Source of the DNA: Scilla litardierei
Taxonomy: Eukaryota > Streptophyta > Magnoliopsida > Asparagales > Asparagaceae
DNA length: 64,000 nt
NCBI GenBank assembly: GCA_030789695.1
Contig: CM061142.1
Span: 797,619,258 to 797,683,257 of the forward strand
Direction: 5' to 3'
Of the stretch, positions 61,734 to 64,000 are shown in pieces. Positions within the stretch are counted from its first letter, which is position 1; every line of letters starts with the position of its first letter. Made by a program: the position numbers and the translations under genes. The notes beneath the pieces are model-generated. The model saw only the letters and a program-made list of their open reading frames with translations, made no database searches and was not told the origin of the DNA.

Positions 61734-64000
61734 CTCTATTTTTTTCAAACATTAGGGTATCCACATGCTTCATGTATATTATTCTGATACCAAAACGCTT
61801 AAAATGATATGTAAATAAAACTTTGTTTTTTTTTTCTAACATATCGGACCCAATTAGAAGTGGGTACCAAACGTGTAGAGATTATTTTATTTCAGGACAT
61901 TTGGATAATGGATAGTGGATGCTCCGCACACATGACATGGAACACGAAATTACTTAGCAATCTAAAAATGTATGATGGCGGAACCGTGACATTTGGTGAC
62001 AACAAGAAAGGTAAAATTGTCGGAATTGGCAATATCGGCAATCACTCAAAATTGCTCATCAAAGATGTAAGCTTGGTGAAAGGATTAAAGCATAACTTAT
62101 TGAGCATAAGTCAACTATGCGACAAAGGTATGAAAGTTATATTTACTCTTGACTCATGCTTAGTATATGACAAAGATATGAAAAATATCCTTGTTAAAGG
62201 TAAGCGAATAGAAAATATCTATGTACTTAGACTAAATGAGTATGAATCAAATGTATGTTTAATTGTTTCAACAAACGATCCACTGCTTTGGCATAGACGC
62301 TTTGGCCATGTGAACATCAAAAACATGGATAAGATTTCTAGGAAAGAGTTGGTGCAAGGACTTCCGAAGATAAGTTTTAAATTAGATAAAATATGTGACT
62401 CATGTCAATTTGGCAAAATGCATAAGAGCTCATTTAAAAATATTGGAGCACTTAGTTCTAATGGACCACTTGAACTACTTCATATGGACTTGTTTGGCCC
62501 AACTAAAACTCCATCATTATGCAACTCTAGATACGTATTTGTCATAATCGATGATTTTACTCGATATACGTGGGTTTTATTCTTAACTCATAAGAATGAT
62601 GCCTTCCGTGAATTCGAAATATTTTTCAAAAGGATTGAACGTTTATATTCCATGAAAATTATTTCTTTAAGAAGTGACCACGGTGGTGAATTCGAAAATA
62701 AACATTTTAAATCTTTTTGTGAAGAACGAGGCATTTCTCATACTTTTCCTTTTCCCAGAGCTGCTCCTCAAAATGGGGTAGTTGAAAGGAAAAACAGAAC
62801 ACTCCAAGAGTGTGCACGAACAATGTTGTGTGAAAGCAACCTTCCAAAGAATTTTTGGGCGGAAGCTGTAGCAACCGCGTGCTATATTCAAAATAAAGTT
62901 TTAATTAGAAAACCTTTTGAAAAGACCCCTTATGAGTTATTGCTCCAACGAATTCCAAAAGTATCTTACTTCAGAGTTTTTGGTTGTAAATGCTATATTC
63001 TGAATACTAAAGATAACTTAGATAAGTTTGACTCCAAAGCGGATGAAGGCATATTTATCGGTTACTCTTTACGTAGTAAGGCATATAGAATTTACAATAA
63101 AAGTTTCGAAACTATTGTTGAAACTCTACATGTAACATTTGATGAATCTGTACCTCATAACATTACTCATAATGATGATGATGAAAGCATGCTCTTTGCA
63201 CCCACTCCTAATAATGAATCTATCAATGATATCCCTAGTTCTTTGCCTAAATCATTTCCTGAACTTACACATCACCCACACACACAAGTCTTAGGTGACA
63301 TTGATGCAGGAATTAGAACTAGATCTCAAATAGAACACTTAACACATGTTGCATTTGTTTCTAACACTGAGCCGAAAAAGGTAGAAGAAGCTTTTACAGA
63401 TGAAGCATGGATCGAGGCCATGCAAGAAGAACTTCTACAATTTGAACGCAATCAAGTATGGGAGTTAGTGCCTAGACCGGAAGATCGTCCCGTTATCGGT
63501 ACCAAATGGGTATACCGGAACAAACTAGATGAAGATGGAAATTAGATAAGGAATAAGGCAAGTTTAGTAGCACAGGGTTACTCTCAAGAGGAAGGTATAG
63601 ACTTTGATGAAACCTTTGCTCCTGTTGCTAGACTAGAATCTATTAGGATGTTACTCGAATTTGCATCATATAAGAACTTTAAACTTTATCAGATGGATGT
63701 AAAAAGCGCTTTCCTAAACGGATTCATAAAGGAGGAAGTCTACGTTGAACAACCTCCAGGATTTGAACATGATAAGAAAACAGGATTTGTTTACAAGTTA
63801 AACAAAGCCTTATATGGGCTAAAGCAAGCTCCAAGAGCTTGGTATGAAAGACTAAGAAAATTCTTAAGTGACTCAAGGTACACTGTTGGAAAAATAGATT
63901 CAACCTTATTCGTTAAGAAAGTTCATAATGATATCATTCTTATCCAAATATACGTAAATGACATCATTTTTGGATCTACTAATGATGATCATTTGTTGGA
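61734..64000 (+). pseudogene. Element I pol, partial (one stop, runs off window)
   Basis: About 130 bases with stop codons and T runs separate gag from pol, which resumes in the same frame: protease WIMDSGCSAHMTW near 61905, zinc finger LLWHRRFGHV..CDSCQFGK, integrase D, D, E in LLHMDLFGPT, LRSDHGGEFEN and NGVVERKNRT, then RT from about 63380. TAG at 63543-63545 interrupts RT just before [11 protein letters not shown]; downstream VKSAFLNGF and [10 protein letters not shown] are in frame. The RT active site reads YVND instead of YVDD, which replaces one catalytic Asp and would be expected to inactivate it. The end of RT and RNase H lie beyond the window. Confidence 0.85.

Larger units (their letters stand above)
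61001..64000 (+). mobile_element. Element I, Sirevirus-like copia, partial
   Basis: Gag C-terminus, protease, integrase and the first part of RT run from the gap to the window end, in the same order as Element G but clearly diverged from it (a different family). Apart from one stop at 63543 the pol frame looks intact. LTRs are not in the window. Confidence 0.88.

Noticed and set aside
1..64000. Host genes, tRNA or rRNA genes
   Set aside because: Reading both strands I found no tRNA cloverleaf, rRNA segment or non-retroelement coding sequence that could be supported; tRNA-like matches are primer-binding sites.

Overview
This window is plant nuclear DNA (an angiosperm, probably a eudicot; the species cannot be fixed from the sequence) made almost entirely of nested LTR retrotransposons. 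I see no convincing host gene, tRNA, rRNA or CRISPR array. Two runs of exactly 500 N (39744-40243 and 60501-61000) are scaffold gaps. I name the elements A to I; 'minus' means the element reads right to left.

Left half, 1-34621: a three-level nest. Element A (minus, old) is a non-coding large-LTR derivative. The window opens in the end of one of its LTRs, its internal part is 419-2959, and its other LTR is split into 2960-4175, 13966-15229 and 33956-34621. The first split is Element B (4176-13960, minus), a younger member of the same family with two 3515-bp LTRs and target duplication GACTT. The second split is Element C (15230-33950, minus), an Athila-like element with ~1.8-kb LTRs, target duplication GGAAG and only remnants of gag. 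Inside C sits Element D (17250-29153, minus), an Athila-like Ty3/gypsy element with two 1816-bp LTRs, target duplication CCTAC, gag-protease and a 727-codon ORF in the env position, but no reverse transcriptase, RNase H or integrase.

Middle, 34622-45745: a decayed Ty3/gypsy gag-protease fragment is interrupted by Element E (plus, Ty1/copia; LTR, PBS, intact gag, broken pol), which runs into the first gap. After the gap comes Element F (Sirevirus-like copia; gag with in-frame stops, no pol, broken env-position ORF, repeated polypurine tracts), ending at a ~1.75-kb LTR.

Right half, 43994-64000: the same LTR is followed by the PBS, gag and pol of Element G (Sirevirus-like). G is split by Element H (51811-59615, minus), a nearly complete, very young Ty1/copia element whose 605-bp LTRs differ at one base (target duplication GTTTT). 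G then resumes with a palindrome-rich spacer and an env-position ORF that enters the second gap. Element I (Sirevirus-like, plus) supplies gag C-terminus, protease, integrase and part of RT up to the window end.

The most unusual signal is structural. Every family here carries its own array of short inverted repeats in its LTR or leader. In Element D the LTR holds five hairpins that share one invariant 14-base loop while their stems differ in sequence yet stay complementary. In the A/B and E/H families, homologous hairpins also show paired changes on both arms. This points to selected RNA or DNA structure rather than chance repeats. Protein-level evidence suggests that the env-position ORFs of D (gypsy) and of F and G (copia) are related.
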